Shown one piece after another: positions 1 through 8,006 of a DNA stretch of 22,936 bases. The stretch comes from Rhizobiales bacterium CCH10-E5. GTDB lineage: Bacteria; Pseudomonadota; Alphaproteobacteria; Rhizobiales; Beijerinckiaceae. Under the pieces are notes generated by a model that had not been told where the DNA came from, searched no databases, and worked only from the letters and a program-made list of their open reading frames with translations. The DNA lies in NCBI GenBank assembly GCA_001556125.1, contig LSIG01000142.1, forward strand, positions 1 to 22,936. The letters run 5' to 3'. Position 1 is the stretch's first letter. Each line of letters opens with the position of its first letter. A program made the position numbers and the translations under genes.

Positions 1-26
1 TAACCGGCAATCGCCGATGACCACCC

Positions 27-776
27 TCAGCTACACCACGCCATGGGACACGACCCCTTCCAAGCCAAGTATTCAGGCTCGGCCTCCTGGGCCAGCGGGT
101 AATAGCGACGCAGGTCGCCTCCCTTCGAGAGCATGAGGCGAGAGAAGTCCTCCCATTCTACGTGACGACTGCCGACTTCGAGCAGCCGCTCGGCATAGGC
201 GATCGGCACGCAGATGGCCCCGTCATCGTCGGCAATAATGATGTCGCCTGGCCTGACATAGGTGCCGCCGCATGCGATGGGTACGTTCACTGCGTGGGGC
301 ATCAGCGTCGTTTGGGTGTGAAAATTCGGGCTGACGCCACGCATCCAGTAGCCGATGTCGAGTTTGAACGCCTTGGCGGCATCGCGGATGACGCCGTCGA
401 TGACCATGCCCTTGCCGCCCTTGCCGGCGAAGTAAGTCAGCATCATCTCGCCGAAAATGCCGCTTTCCATGTCGCCGCGGGCGTCCACGACAACGATGTC
501 GCCGGCTTCGATGTGATAGAGCGCATGCCTGTGCAGCTGCTTCTCTCGATCCGCGTACTCGCCGTCGCCATAAAGATCTTCGCGCTTCGGCATGAACTGG
601 AGGGTGACGGCCGGCCCGGCGACGACCTTGCCGCGGGAGTGCGGCACGGCTCCCGAAATCAGGGGATTCCGGATGCCCATCTTGTAGAGTTCACTCGATG
701 CCGTGGCGGTGCCGATGCTGGCGAGCCCGTCCACCAGAGCCTTCGCCGGGCGATTGATCTTGGGAATGTCGAACAT
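27..776 (-). CDS. RraA / HMG-aldolase-like family protein
   Basis: Belongs to the RraA-like fold that includes 4-hydroxy-4-methyl-2-oxoglutarate/4-carboxy-4-hydroxy-2-oxoadipate aldolases, which cleave branched or hydroxylated oxo-diacids to pyruvate or oxaloacetate. The diagnostic VIDGVIRD motif (Arg-Asp pair binding substrate and divalent metal) is intact. So are the preceding GEMM segment and the C-terminal GDIIIADDDGAICVP stretch. The start at 776 is preferred over an upstream TTG/GTG-type start at 845 because homology begins at MFDIPKI and AGGA precedes it; length is 249 residues. It is the last visible gene of the minus operon, 78 bp after the enolase-superfamily gene. That gap holds a 6-bp stem GCCGTT-TCAG-AACGGC (820-835). 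Operon context favours an aldolase role over RNase E regulation. Confidence 0.85.
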   Translation of the reverse strand: MFDIPKINRPAKALVDGLASIGTATASSELYKMGIRNPLISGAVPHSRGKVVAGPAVTLQFMPKREDLYGDGEYADREKQLHRHALYHIEAGDIVVVDARGDMESGIFGEMMLTYFAGKGGKGMVIDGVIRDAAKAFKLDIGYWMRGVSPNFHTQTTLMPHAVNVPIACGGTYVRPGDIIIADDDGAICVPIAYAERLLEVGSRHVEWEDFSRLMLSKGGDLRRYYPLAQEAEPEYLAWKGSCPMAWCS

Positions 777-854
777 GGAGCGTTCCTGATGGTTGGCAGC
801 GAGGTCTGATCTTCGTGAAGCCGTTTCAGAACGGCGTAGCCGCAAGCGGGGCTG

Positions 855-2045
855 TCACAACCCGCCAACCACCGGATGCCAATCGGGTCGATACGGGTCC
901 TGGTGGAAACGGGCGTAGTAATCGCCCTTCTCTTCGTAGAGAGCGCCGTAATGGCGCATCTTATCCTCGTCGAGCCGAACGCCGAGACCGGGCCCGGTCG
1001 GCACGCGGATGGCCCCGCCTTCGTATTTCATCAGCCCACCCTCAATGATGTCATCGGTCAGGTAGTGGTAATGGGCGTCGCCGGCGAAGCTCATCTCGGG
1101 GATCGTGGCAGCGGTGTGCAGCATGGCAGCGAGCTCGATGCCGAACTCGGCACCCGAATGCATCGCAACGCCGAGGCCGAAGGTGCGGCAGACCGCCGAC
1201 AGGTCCTTCACGCCGCGCGGGCCTTCCCAGTAATGGATGTCCGTCAGCACGATGTCGACGGCGCCGAGGCGAATAGCAGGGCCGAGGTCATCGAACTTTG
1301 CCGGATACATGTTGGTGGCGATCGGTGTGCGGACCGCCTTGCGCACGGCGGCATTGCCCTCCAGCCCCCAGGACGGATCCTCGAAATACTCCATCCCAAC
1401 CGCCTCCAGCCGTTGGCCGATGCGGATCGCCGTCGGGACCGACCACACACCATTGGGGTCGATCCGCAGTCCGAAGTCCGGGCCCATCCGGTCGCGGCAG
1501 AGCTCGACGGCCCGCGCCTCGACAGTCGGCTCGAAGACGCCGGCCTTCAGCTTCATGGCGGTGACGCCGAGGGTCTCGTGCAACTCCTGGCAGAGATCGG
1601 CCATGTCTTCGGGATGTTCGTCATGACCGCCGCCCGGTCGATCGTAGCGCCAGAACAGATAGGCGATCATCGGAATGCGGTCGCGAACCGGTCCGCCGAT
1701 CAGGTCGCAGAGCGGGCGGCCCAGCGCCTTGCCCTGAATGTCGAGGCAGGCCATTTCGATCGCTGCATAGAGCCTGGCATTGGAGAGATAGTAGATCGCC
1801 CGCAGGGTCTTGAGCTTGATCAGCTCGAGATGGAACGGGTCCATGCCGATGATGCGCGACTTGAGCTTCGTCAGCGCGCCGCGCTGGTCGCCACCGCCGA
1901 CCTCTCCGAGACCAATGAGGCCCTCATCCGTCACCAGTTCGAGGATGGTGCGCAGGAAATAGCCGGGATGGACTCCGGTGTTGTGGCGAAGCTGCGCGTT
2001 GAGCGGGATCGCCACGCAGCGCACCCTCATATCGACAATCTTCAT
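855..2045 (-). CDS. Enolase-superfamily dehydratase, glucarate dehydratase-like
   Basis: Mandelate racemase/muconate-lactonizing family enzyme of 396 residues. Expected catalytic positions are visible: K165-x-K167 (AMKLKAG), metal ligands D196 (RIDPN) and E222 (YFEDP), and N245 as likely third ligand, with D269 and H296 (AMHSG) as the His-Asp dyad. The Asn third ligand and the spacings E222-N245 (23) and N245-D269 (24) match what I recall of E. coli glucarate dehydratase, so a sugar-acid dehydratase reaction (loss of water from an aldarate or aldonate) is likely; the exact substrate is unknown. The start at 2045 follows a good GGGAGA site. An in-frame extension to 2267 lies inside the preceding SDR gene and reads as low-complexity shadow. 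Only 13 bp separate it from the SDR stop. Confidence 0.88.
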   Translation of the reverse strand: MKIVDMRVRCVAIPLNAQLRHNTGVHPGYFLRTILELVTDEGLIGLGEVGGGDQRGALTKLKSRIIGMDPFHLELIKLKTLRAIYYLSNARLYAAIEMACLDIQGKALGRPLCDLIGGPVRDRIPMIAYLFWRYDRPGGGHDEHPEDMADLCQELHETLGVTAMKLKAGVFEPTVEARAVELCRDRMGPDFGLRIDPNGVWSVPTAIRIGQRLEAVGMEYFEDPSWGLEGNAAVRKAVRTPIATNMYPAKFDDLGPAIRLGAVDIVLTDIHYWEGPRGVKDLSAVCRTFGLGVAMHSGAEFGIELAAMLHTAATIPEMSFAGDAHYHYLTDDIIEGGLMKYEGGAIRVPTGPGLGVRLDEDKMRHYGALYEEKGDYYARFHQDPYRPDWHPVVGGL

Positions 2046-2058
2046 CGGCCATTCTCCC

Positions 2059-2820
2059 TTAGAGATGCATGCCGCCGTCGACGAAGAGCGTCGTGCCGGT
2101 GACGTAGCGGGCGGCGTTCGAAGCGAGGAACAGTGCGACGTCGGCGCAGTCCTCTGGCGTTCCGAGGCGCCCTGCCGGGATGCGTCCGAGTACGGTGTCG
2201 CGATAGGCCGCGTCCGCCAGCACCTCGCGGTTGCGCGCGGTCGCGATCGCGCCTGGGGCCAAGACATTGCAGGTGACCCCTTGTCCCGCGACCTGCCGGG
2301 CGATGGTGCGGACCATGCTTTCGAGCGCTGCCTTGCTGGCCGCGTAGATCAGCATCTCCGGATGTTCGCGCACTTGCTGGATTGAACCGATTGCGATCAG
2401 CCTGCCGAAGCCGCGTTCGACCATAGCGGGCACGAAAGCCTGGATCAGGCGATAATTCGCCGCGAGGTTCAGCTCCCATTGCCGGTCGATCGAGGCGCGC
2501 TCGAAACCTGCCCAGGGCTGCCGCTCCTGCAGAGCGGCATTCAGGATGAGGATATCGATCCCGCCGAGCGCCTTCCCGACCGCTGCCACCAGCAGCGCGA
2601 CCTCCTCGGGCTGGGACAGATCAGCCGCGACGCCCAGGGTGGCGCCGGCCTGGCGGCAGGCATCGTCCAGGTCCGCACCGGGCAAGGGGGCATTGATGCA
2701 GACCCTGGCGCCGACGCCGGCCAATGCCTTCGCGATGGCCAGGCCGATACCTTGCGACGAACCTGTGACGAGCACCCGCCGACCCGCGAGATCGGGATAA
2801 AGACCGCTCGCTTCAGTCAT
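2059..2820 (-). CDS. Short-chain dehydrogenase/reductase (SDR) family oxidoreductase
   Basis: Classical SDR of 253 residues, NAD(P)-dependent. Visible features are the Rossmann glycine motif TGSSQGIG (19-26), NAA (94-96), N118, and the catalytic S146, Y159 and K163 (YAASK), followed by a PG turn and a C-terminal FVDGG. It probably oxidises or reduces a hydroxyl of the compound handled by the neighbouring dehydratase. The start at 2820 is chosen because its ATG overlaps the end of the upstream permease gene by 8 bp (ATGACTGA), a sign of translational coupling; the longer in-frame start at 2865 would intrude further into the permease. Substrate not predictable. Confidence 0.88.
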   Translation of the reverse strand: MTEASGLYPDLAGRRVLVTGSSQGIGLAIAKALAGVGARVCINAPLPGADLDDACRQAGATLGVAADLSQPEEVALLVAAVGKALGGIDILILNAALQERQPWAGFERASIDRQWELNLAANYRLIQAFVPAMVERGFGRLIAIGSIQQVREHPEMLIYAASKAALESMVRTIARQVAGQGVTCNVLAPGAIATARNREVLADAAYRDTVLGRIPAGRLGTPEDCADVALFLASNAARYVTGTTLFVDGGMHL

Positions 2821-3715
2821 GGCGATCGCCGAGCCTGGCATCGAAGGCGTCGCGCACGGCATCACCGAGGAAGTTCAGCGCCAGCACGGTGAGGAAGATC
2901 GCAAGGCCGGGAAAGAAGCTCATCCACCAGGACTGGTAGAACTGGATGCCGGTCGCGACCATGTAGCCCCAACTCGGCGTCGGCGGCTGGACACCGAGGC
3001 CAAGGAAGGACAGTGCGCTTTCGGTGATCAGCGCCTGCGAGGCCGAGAGCGATCCGTAGACGATGACGTTGCCGGAGACGTTCGGCCAGATGTGGCGAGA
3101 CAGGATCCGCCAAGGGCTGGCACCGGCCGCCTTGGCCGCGATGACATAATCGACCTCGCGCAGGCTCAGCACCTCCGCCCGGACGAGGCGGGCAAAACCC
3201 GGCATCTTGGTGATGGCGATTGCCAGCATGGCGTTCATGAGGTCGGGGCCGAGCACTGCGACGATGGAAAGCGCCAGCACCAGGAGCGGGAAAGCCAGGA
3301 AGGCGTCCATCACCCGCATGATCAGCGCATCCCAGCGTCCGCCGAGCCAGCCTGAGATCAGTCCGAGGACAGAGCCAACGATCAAGGCCAGGCCGATCGC
3401 GAAAACGACGACCTGCAGCGAAACCGTCGCGCCGTGCAGGACGCGCGACAGCACGTCGCGCCCGATTTCGTCTGTGCCGAACCAGTGCGCCGGGCTCGGC
3501 GGCATGGAGAAGGCGTCCGGGTCGATATCGATAGGCGAATAGGGCGCGATCCAGGGCGCCAGCAATCCAAGCGCGACGATGACGGCGAGGACCAACACCC
3601 CGAACTGGCCCTGCCAGGACGTCAGGATGCGGCGCAGGATGATCGCGCCCGGCGAACGCGGTGCGCGCTGTTCCTGGACGGGCGAACGCGGCATCGATCC
3701 GGTCACGGCCACCAT
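2813..3715 (-). CDS. ABC transporter permease, DppC/OppC type
   Basis: Second inner-membrane permease subunit of a peptide/nickel-type (family 5) ABC importer, 300 residues. The N-terminal membrane segment (about 38-58) is followed by the family signature FGTDEIGRDVLSRVL, several further hydrophobic segments and the EAA loop AAKAAGASPWRILSRHIWPN that docks the ATPase. The start is uncertain: the ATG at 3715 lies only 2 bp from a GAGG, and the ATG at 3694 is an alternative. It begins 4 bp after the DppB-type gene and overlaps the SDR start. Family-5 importers carry peptides but also sugars and opine-like compounds; the catabolic genes downstream argue against a simple peptide role. Confidence 0.92.
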   Translation of the reverse strand: MVAVTGSMPRSPVQEQRAPRSPGAIILRRILTSWQGQFGVLVLAVIVALGLLAPWIAPYSPIDIDPDAFSMPPSPAHWFGTDEIGRDVLSRVLHGATVSLQVVVFAIGLALIVGSVLGLISGWLGGRWDALIMRVMDAFLAFPLLVLALSIVAVLGPDLMNAMLAIAITKMPGFARLVRAEVLSLREVDYVIAAKAAGASPWRILSRHIWPNVSGNVIVYGSLSASQALITESALSFLGLGVQPPTPSWGYMVATGIQFYQSWWMSFFPGLAIFLTVLALNFLGDAVRDAFDARLGDRHD

Positions 3716-3719
3716 TGCC

Positions 3720-4661
3720 TCAGGCCTCGACCCGCGGATCGAAGGCCCGGTAGAGCATGTCGGTCAGCAAGTTCACCATGAACACGGCGATGACGATGAA
3801 CAGGATCGCGCCCTGAATCACCGGGAAGTCGCGCTGGAAGATGCCATCCACCAGCATCCGGCCGAGACCGGGAAGCGCGAAGACGGTTTCCGTCACCACG
3901 GCGCCGCCGAGCAGCGCCCCGACCTGCAAGCCTATCACGGTGATGATCGGGATCAGCGCGTTGCGCAGCGCATGGCGCAGCAGCACGAGCCTTTCGCTCA
4001 AGCCCTTCGCGCGGGCCGTGCGGACATAATCCATCGACAGGACCTGAAGCATCGAGGCCCGCGTCTGGCGCATCACCAGCGCCGCAAAGGCCGTGCCGAT
4101 CGTCAGCGACGGCATCACCATCAGCTTCATGTTCTGGGCGGGATCGTCGAGGAAGCGGACATGGCCAGAGGGTGGGAGCCAACCGAGCTGCAGCGAGAAC
4201 AGCATGATCAGCAGCACACCCATCCAGAAATAGGGCACCGCCACCGAGGACATGGCGACGAGGCTCGCCGCGACGTCGATCAGACCGCCACGAAAGCGGG
4301 CGGCGAGAATCCCGGCGGGGACACCGATCGCCACCGCGATCAGGATCGAAAGAAGGCCGAGCTGCAGCGTGACCGGGATGCGCGCAGCCAGCATCGCGCC
4401 GACATCCTCGCGGGTCCGCAGCGAGCGGCCGAATTCGCCCTGGGCGACGCGGGTGAGCCAGGTGACGTAGCGGATGGGCGCCGGCTGATCTAGCCCGTAC
4501 TCGACCCGTACGGCGGCGCGCTGCTCGGGTGTGGCCTGCTCGCCGAGGATCGTCACTGTCGGATCGCCGGGGAGGAGATTGGTCAAGGAGAAGACGATGA
4601 CGGTGACGAAGAAGGCCACCGGGAGCATCTGGACGAGCTTCTTGCCGAGATAGCTGAGCAC
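3720..4661 (-). CDS. ABC transporter permease, DppB/OppB type
   Basis: First inner-membrane permease of the family-5 importer, 313 residues. It has the typical N-terminal membrane anchor (LGKKLVQMLPVAFF...) ending in LLPGDP, a C-terminal LLTDMLYRAFDPRVEA tail characteristic of DppB proteins, and an EAA loop around YVRTARAKGLSERLVLLRH. I choose a GTG start at 4661: homology starts there, a GAGGG site sits upstream, and it begins 10 bp after the regulator stop. The ATG at 4724 lies inside the regulator gene and would add an unrelated N-terminus. The order regulator, DppB, DppC implies one transcript starting at the GntR promoter. Confidence 0.92.
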   Translation of the reverse strand: MLSYLGKKLVQMLPVAFFVTVIVFSLTNLLPGDPTVTILGEQATPEQRAAVRVEYGLDQPAPIRYVTWLTRVAQGEFGRSLRTREDVGAMLAARIPVTLQLGLLSILIAVAIGVPAGILAARFRGGLIDVAASLVAMSSVAVPYFWMGVLLIMLFSLQLGWLPPSGHVRFLDDPAQNMKLMVMPSLTIGTAFAALVMRQTRASMLQVLSMDYVRTARAKGLSERLVLLRHALRNALIPIITVIGLQVGALLGGAVVTETVFALPGLGRMLVDGIFQRDFPVIQGAILFIVIAVFMVNLLTDMLYRAFDPRVEA

Positions 4662-4671
4662 GGCCCGTCCC

Positions 4672-5409
4672 TCAGTAGCGATCGAGCCGGCGATGATCGC
4701 GCGCGATCTCGGCGATGACGGCATCGGACACGGCGAAATGCGCGGTCATTGCGGCGCGGGCAGCCGCCGGGTCGCGTGCGCGAATGGCGTCGATGATCGC
4801 CTGATGACGCGCGACGGTCGCCGCTGGGTCCCGCAGATCACGCTGCAAGCCGAGCGCGCGCTGGGTGAACTTGATCGTCTCCGCCAGAGCATTGACGAGG
4901 TGTTCGAGCAGGGCATTGCCGGAGCAGCGCGCCAGGGAGACATGAAAGGCAAGGTCGCCCTGCAGCCAGCGCTCGAAATCTCCGTCGATGTTGGCGCGCA
5001 TCTTCTCTAAAGCCACCTCGACCGGCTCTAGCTGTAGCGGCGAGGCCCGCTCGGCGGCCAGTGATGCGACCTCGACCTCGATGGCCCGGCGCAGCTCCAC
5101 CGCCTCGCGCAGCCCATTATCGGTCACCCGGACAGCCAGGCGCAGGAACTGATCGAGCGGCGCAACCGAAAGGCCCTTCACGGTCGTCGGCTTGCCCTGC
5201 TGGATCTGAACGATGCCCAGCGCCGACAGGCGTCCGAGCGCCTCGCGAACGACTGGCTTCGAAACGTTCAAGCGCTTGGCGAGGTCTGACTCCGAGGGCA
5301 GCGAGTCGCCGGGACGGAAGACGCGCTCCGCCACGCGGTCGATCACGAATTGCGTCACCGCTTCGGTCAGGCGCTGCTTGTCGGGCTGAAGTGCTGCGAT
5401 ATCGCTCAT
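4672..5409 (-). CDS. GntR-family transcriptional regulator, FadR/FCD subfamily
   Basis: Regulator of 245 residues. The N-terminal winged helix (about 10-78) carries the FadR-type stretch FRPGDSLPSESDLAKRLNVSK, then VVREALGRL and the wing IQIQQGK-like turn. The C-terminal all-helical FCD ligand domain (about 100-235) keeps candidate metal/ligand residues D152, H156, H202 and H224. Such regulators usually repress transport and catabolic genes and are released by the substrate or an early intermediate. The gene heads the minus operon and is divergent from the binding-protein gene. Its own start codon lies inside one of two matching operator candidates, which suggests autoregulation. Confidence 0.92.
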   Translation of the reverse strand: MSDIAALQPDKQRLTEAVTQFVIDRVAERVFRPGDSLPSESDLAKRLNVSKPVVREALGRLSALGIVQIQQGKPTTVKGLSVAPLDQFLRLAVRVTDNGLREAVELRRAIEVEVASLAAERASPLQLEPVEVALEKMRANIDGDFERWLQGDLAFHVSLARCSGNALLEHLVNALAETIKFTQRALGLQRDLRDPAATVARHQAIIDAIRARDPAAARAAMTAHFAVSDAVIAEIARDHRRLDRY

Positions 5410-5422
5410 AACTTATCAGATA
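5405..5422. promoter_or_regulatory. Operator candidate 1 (TATCaGATA core) over the GntR start codon
   Basis: The 18-bp stretch CTCATAACTTATCAGATA matches the sequence at 5567-5584 at 16 positions. Its core TATC-A-GATA (5414-5422) is a palindrome. It covers the ATG and the ribosome-binding region of the GntR gene, so binding here would block expression of the minus operon. Assignment to the adjacent GntR protein is inference from position and repetition. Confidence 0.6.
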
Positions 5423-5488
5423 TCTTGTGACGCAGTCCGGGTCAACGGGGTTCGATCGCGCGCCGCCAGTCGGCGCTTCGGCCAGCCC

Positions 5489-5521
5489 ATCAATGCTGAA
5501 TCTCGCATATGCAGCATTGAT
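5489..5521. repeat. 10-bp inverted repeat in the divergent intergenic region
   Basis: Perfect arms ATCAATGCTG (5489-5498) and CAGCATTGAT (5512-5521) flank a 13-bp spacer; a second palindrome GCATATGC (5505-5512) is nested in it. It differs from the TATCwGATA sites, so it may bind another regulator or serve as a spacer element between the two promoters. It lacks a T-tract on either strand, so a terminator is unlikely. Confidence 0.5.
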
Positions 5522-5566
5522 TCTGCGCATCCCCATATCGAGGCACGACAAAATCCATTTGCCCAT

Positions 5567-5584
5567 CTCATAACATATCTGATA
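5567..5584. promoter_or_regulatory. Operator candidate 2 (TATCtGATA core) upstream of the binding-protein gene
   Basis: CTCATAACATATCTGATA repeats the motif at 5405-5422 in the same orientation; the two differ at only two positions, both A/T swaps. The core TATC-T-GATA is palindromic. It sits 49 bp before the binding-protein start, where a promoter would be expected. Two copies flanking one divergent region fit one regulator controlling both directions. Confidence 0.6.
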
Positions 5585-5632
5585 GGTAAAGCCGCCGGCG
5601 TTATGAATAGCGCCATGGAAGGAGATCGCGCA

Positions 5633-7189
5633 ATGGAGATGATTTCACGTCGCGACATTTTGCTCGGCGCTTCGAGCCTGAGCTTTGTCGCCGGCCTGCC
5701 AGCCTTCGCGCAGCAGGGCTCCCCGGTCCTCGGCGGCACCATTGTCGCTTCGATGGACCTGCAACCCAAGAGCCTCGATCCGATCATGGGCGACGCGCCG
5801 ACCTCGGATCGCTACGCGCTGATCCAGATGTTCGAAGGCCTGCTCAAATTCGACGTGCAGGGCAATCTCCAGCCTTCCCTCGCGACGAAATGGGAATGGT
5901 CGGAGGACAAGAAGTCCGTCGTCTTCAAACTGCGCGAGGGCGTCGTCTTCCATGATGGCGAGCCCTTCAATGCCGAGGCGGCCGTCTTCAACATCGCGCG
6001 CGTCATTGCCCCCGGCTCGACCGCGCCGCGCAGCCCCGACCTCGCCGACATCGCCAGCGCCGAGGCAGTCGATCCGATGACGGTCCGGATCAATCTAAAG
6101 CGGCCCTCGGGCGCGGCTCTGGCGTCGCTCGCGGTCGAGGCCGGCATGATGTGCTCGCCGGCGGCCCTAAAGAAGCTCGGACAGGATTTCGGCCGCCAAC
6201 CCGTCGGCACCGGACCTTTTAAGTTCGCCGAATGGGTCGGCGGCAGCCAGATCCGCTTCGTGCGCAACGAGCGCTACTGGCGTGACGGAGCGGACGGCAA
6301 GAAGCTGCCCTATGCCGACGCCGTGACGCTGCGCATCATCCCGACCACGGCCGTGAAGATGGTCGAGGTCAAATCGGGCGGCGTCCATCTGGTGGATGGC
6401 GTGACGCCGCGTGATTTCGAAGAGGTTGAGAAGAACGAGGCACTCAAGCTCGTCGCGGTTCCGCCGGGCATCGCGCAATGGCTGACCTTCAACGTCAGCA
6501 AGGGCATCTTTGCCAACCCGGCGCTGCGCGCGGCGGTCAATCACGGCATCGACCGCAATGTGCTGATGAAGGGCATCACCCGCGGCTTCGGCGCGGTCAC
6601 GCCGACCTGGGTGCCGCCGACCGACTGGTCATTCGATGCCAGCGTCCCTGCGCCCAAGCTCGATCCGGCCAAAGTCCAAGCCCTTCTCAAGGAAGGCGGC
6701 CAGCCCAACGGCTTCACCTGCAAGCTCTCGATCATCCAGCGCGACCCCGACACCCAGGTCGCGCAGATCGTCCAAGCCCAACTCAAGCCGTTCAAGATCA
6801 ACATGGAGATCGAGATTCTGGAGCGGCAAGCCTGGGTGCCGAAGGTCCTCGGCCTCCAGCACGAGCTGGCCATGGGCCGCGTCAACGTTCCGCGAGCTGA
6901 CCCCGACCATGTCTTCGGGCCGTTCTTCGGCCGCGCCGCCTCGCAGAATTGGTCTGGGATGAAGGACGAGGAGGTCTTCAGGCTGGTCGATCAGGGCCGC
7001 GAGGAAACCGATCAGGCCAAGCGCAAGGCGATCTACAAGGATCTCCAGGCTGCCCTGAACAAGAACGACTATTATTCCTGGCTGTTCTTCCGCGAGGCGC
7101 GCCATGTGGCCCGCAAAGAGCTCAACAACATCGTGCTGGATTCCGGCGGCGCCTGGCAGCTCGCCGAAGCCTGGCTCGCCAAGGCCTGA
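5633..7189 (+). CDS. Tat-exported ABC transporter substrate-binding protein, family 5
   Basis: Periplasmic binding protein of 518 residues of the DppA/OppA type (SBP_bac_5). The N-terminus has a twin-arginine signal (SRRDILLGASSL, cleavage near AFAQQ). Family hallmarks follow: the LDP..G..PTSDRYALIQMFEGL entry region, FKLREGVVFHDGEPFNAEAAVFN, the VGTGPFKF turn and a LRAAVNHGIDR helix. The start at 5633 has AGGAG at a good distance; an in-frame ATG at 5603 lacks one. It is divergent from the GntR gene and is presumably the binding partner of the DppB/C permeases. Ligand unknown; the nearby dehydratase and aldolase genes suggest a sugar acid or comparable carboxylate. Confidence 0.92.
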   Translation: MEMISRRDILLGASSLSFVAGLPAFAQQGSPVLGGTIVASMDLQPKSLDPIMGDAPTSDRYALIQMFEGLLKFDVQGNLQPSLATKWEWSEDKKSVVFKLREGVVFHDGEPFNAEAAVFNIARVIAPGSTAPRSPDLADIASAEAVDPMTVRINLKRPSGAALASLAVEAGMMCSPAALKKLGQDFGRQPVGTGPFKFAEWVGGSQIRFVRNERYWRDGADGKKLPYADAVTLRIIPTTAVKMVEVKSGGVHLVDGVTPRDFEEVEKNEALKLVAVPPGIAQWLTFNVSKGIFANPALRAAVNHGIDRNVLMKGITRGFGAVTPTWVPPTDWSFDASVPAPKLDPAKVQALLKEGGQPNGFTCKLSIIQRDPDTQVAQIVQAQLKPFKINMEIEILERQAWVPKVLGLQHELAMGRVNVPRADPDHVFGPFFGRAASQNWSGMKDEEVFRLVDQGREETDQAKRKAIYKDLQAALNKNDYYSWLFFREARHVARKELNNIVLDSGGAWQLAEAWLAKA

Positions 7190-7506
7190 CGCGAGCGCAC
7201 GCTGGTAAGCGAATAGCGCCGTTCCGCAGTCGCAGCCTATGGGAAGTGCGCGCGATAATCTGCGCAATCTCAGAGTCCGCCCCGAAACTCATCGCGTTCG
7301 CGCGATGCGTCGGATGAGGGCCATGGCGGCTGCTGCGAAAGGAAGGCTGTCGCTGGGTGACGGGCTCTCAGTTGTGTCGCTCATCGGGCCAGCGCCATTT
7401 CCGGACATTGAGTGACTGCCGAAAAGCGGACGTTGCCCAGCGGGCAGCTTACCGCCCGATACTCAGCGACTTCACGCGGATGTGTTGGGCATCCGAAGGC
7501 CGCGCG
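7190..7506. other. Intergenic stretch without a supportable gene
   Basis: About 320 bp between the binding-protein stop and the ECF-type promoter of the DUF305 operon. Short open frames here have no recognisable protein character and no ribosome-binding site. No clear terminator follows the binding-protein gene. I see no RNA gene. Confidence 0.5.
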
Positions 7507-7534
7507 GGAATGGGAGCGTCGCGCCGTGCGTTTC
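7507..7534 (+). promoter_or_regulatory. ECF-type promoter before the DUF305 operon
   Basis: GGAATG (7507-7512) and CGTTTC (7529-7534) are separated by exactly 16 bp, and the DUF305 start codon follows 28 bp later. The layout is the same as in the promoters before the sulfite dehydrogenase and the small membrane protein gene. Alphaproteobacterial ECF promoters, including those of EcfG, have this GGAA-N16/17-CGT form, so the general stress sigma factor is an alternative user. Confidence 0.65.
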
Positions 7535-7562
7535 AGGCTCAGGTCACCACCGAGGAGCCGAT

Positions 7563-8006
7563 ATGCCACGAACACTCAAGATGCGACACGCGGCCTCGCT
7601 TGCCCTTTTGCTCGCCGCCGCCGTCTCCCCGACACTGGCGCAGCAGAGCGGCGCGGCGGGGATAACGTCGACCGACATCAAACTCTTCGTATCCGAGATG
7701 GATCGCGCCATGGCGCGCATGCATGAGGGCATGGCGGCCGCCAAGCCGACCGGCAATCCGGACCGCGACTTCGCAGCGATGATGATCCCGCATCATCAGG
7801 GCGCGATCGACATGGCCGAGATCCAGCTCCGCTTCGGCAAGGACGAGCGGCTTCGGCGACTTGCCCAGGGCATCATCGTCGAGCAGCGGCAAGAGATCGC
7901 GGTGATGCAGCGCATCCTCGGCGAGACGCCGGCGCCGAAGCCGACAGCCGCACCCGCACCCGCACAGGGCCATGCCAATCATTCCCACATGGAGAAGAAG
8001 CCATGA
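7563..8006 (+). CDS. DUF305 domain protein, exported
   Basis: 147 residues with an N-terminal signal peptide (about 1-26, ending TLAQQ). The DUF305 core is visible: RDFAAMMIPHHQGAIDMAEI, with H77-H78 and nearby Met residues (M73, M74, M84), then EQRQEIAVMQRIL. Some DUF305 proteins (CopM of cyanobacteria) bind copper in the periplasm through such His/Met residues, and a His-rich tail (HANHSHMEKK) adds to this. The role here is unknown; metal binding is the best guess. The ATG at 7563 follows GAGGAG, while the in-frame upstream start at 7482 lies before the promoter. The stop overlaps the next start (ATGA), so the two are co-translated. Confidence 0.85.
   Translation: MPRTLKMRHAASLALLLAAAVSPTLAQQSGAAGITSTDIKLFVSEMDRAMARMHEGMAAAKPTGNPDRDFAAMMIPHHQGAIDMAEIQLRFGKDERLRRLAQGIIVEQRQEIAVMQRILGETPAPKPTAAPAPAQGHANHSHMEKKP

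Noticed and set aside
876..2102. Long plus-strand open frame of 408 codons opposite the enolase-superfamily gene
   Set aside because: It mirrors the real minus-strand gene, has no family pattern, and lacks a ribosome-binding site; high GC produces such shadows.
3579..4493. 304-codon plus-strand frame opposite the DppB/DppC permeases
   Set aside because: Same antisense-of-membrane-protein composition; the permease frames carry all family motifs.
5559..5587. Sigma-70 type promoter TTGCCC-N17-ATAGGT before the binding-protein gene
   Set aside because: The -10 match is too poor to call; the location is plausible but the boxes are not convincing.
7357..7665. Short plus-strand frames before the DUF305 gene
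   Set aside because: They span the ECF promoter, lack ribosome-binding sites and have no protein-like composition.
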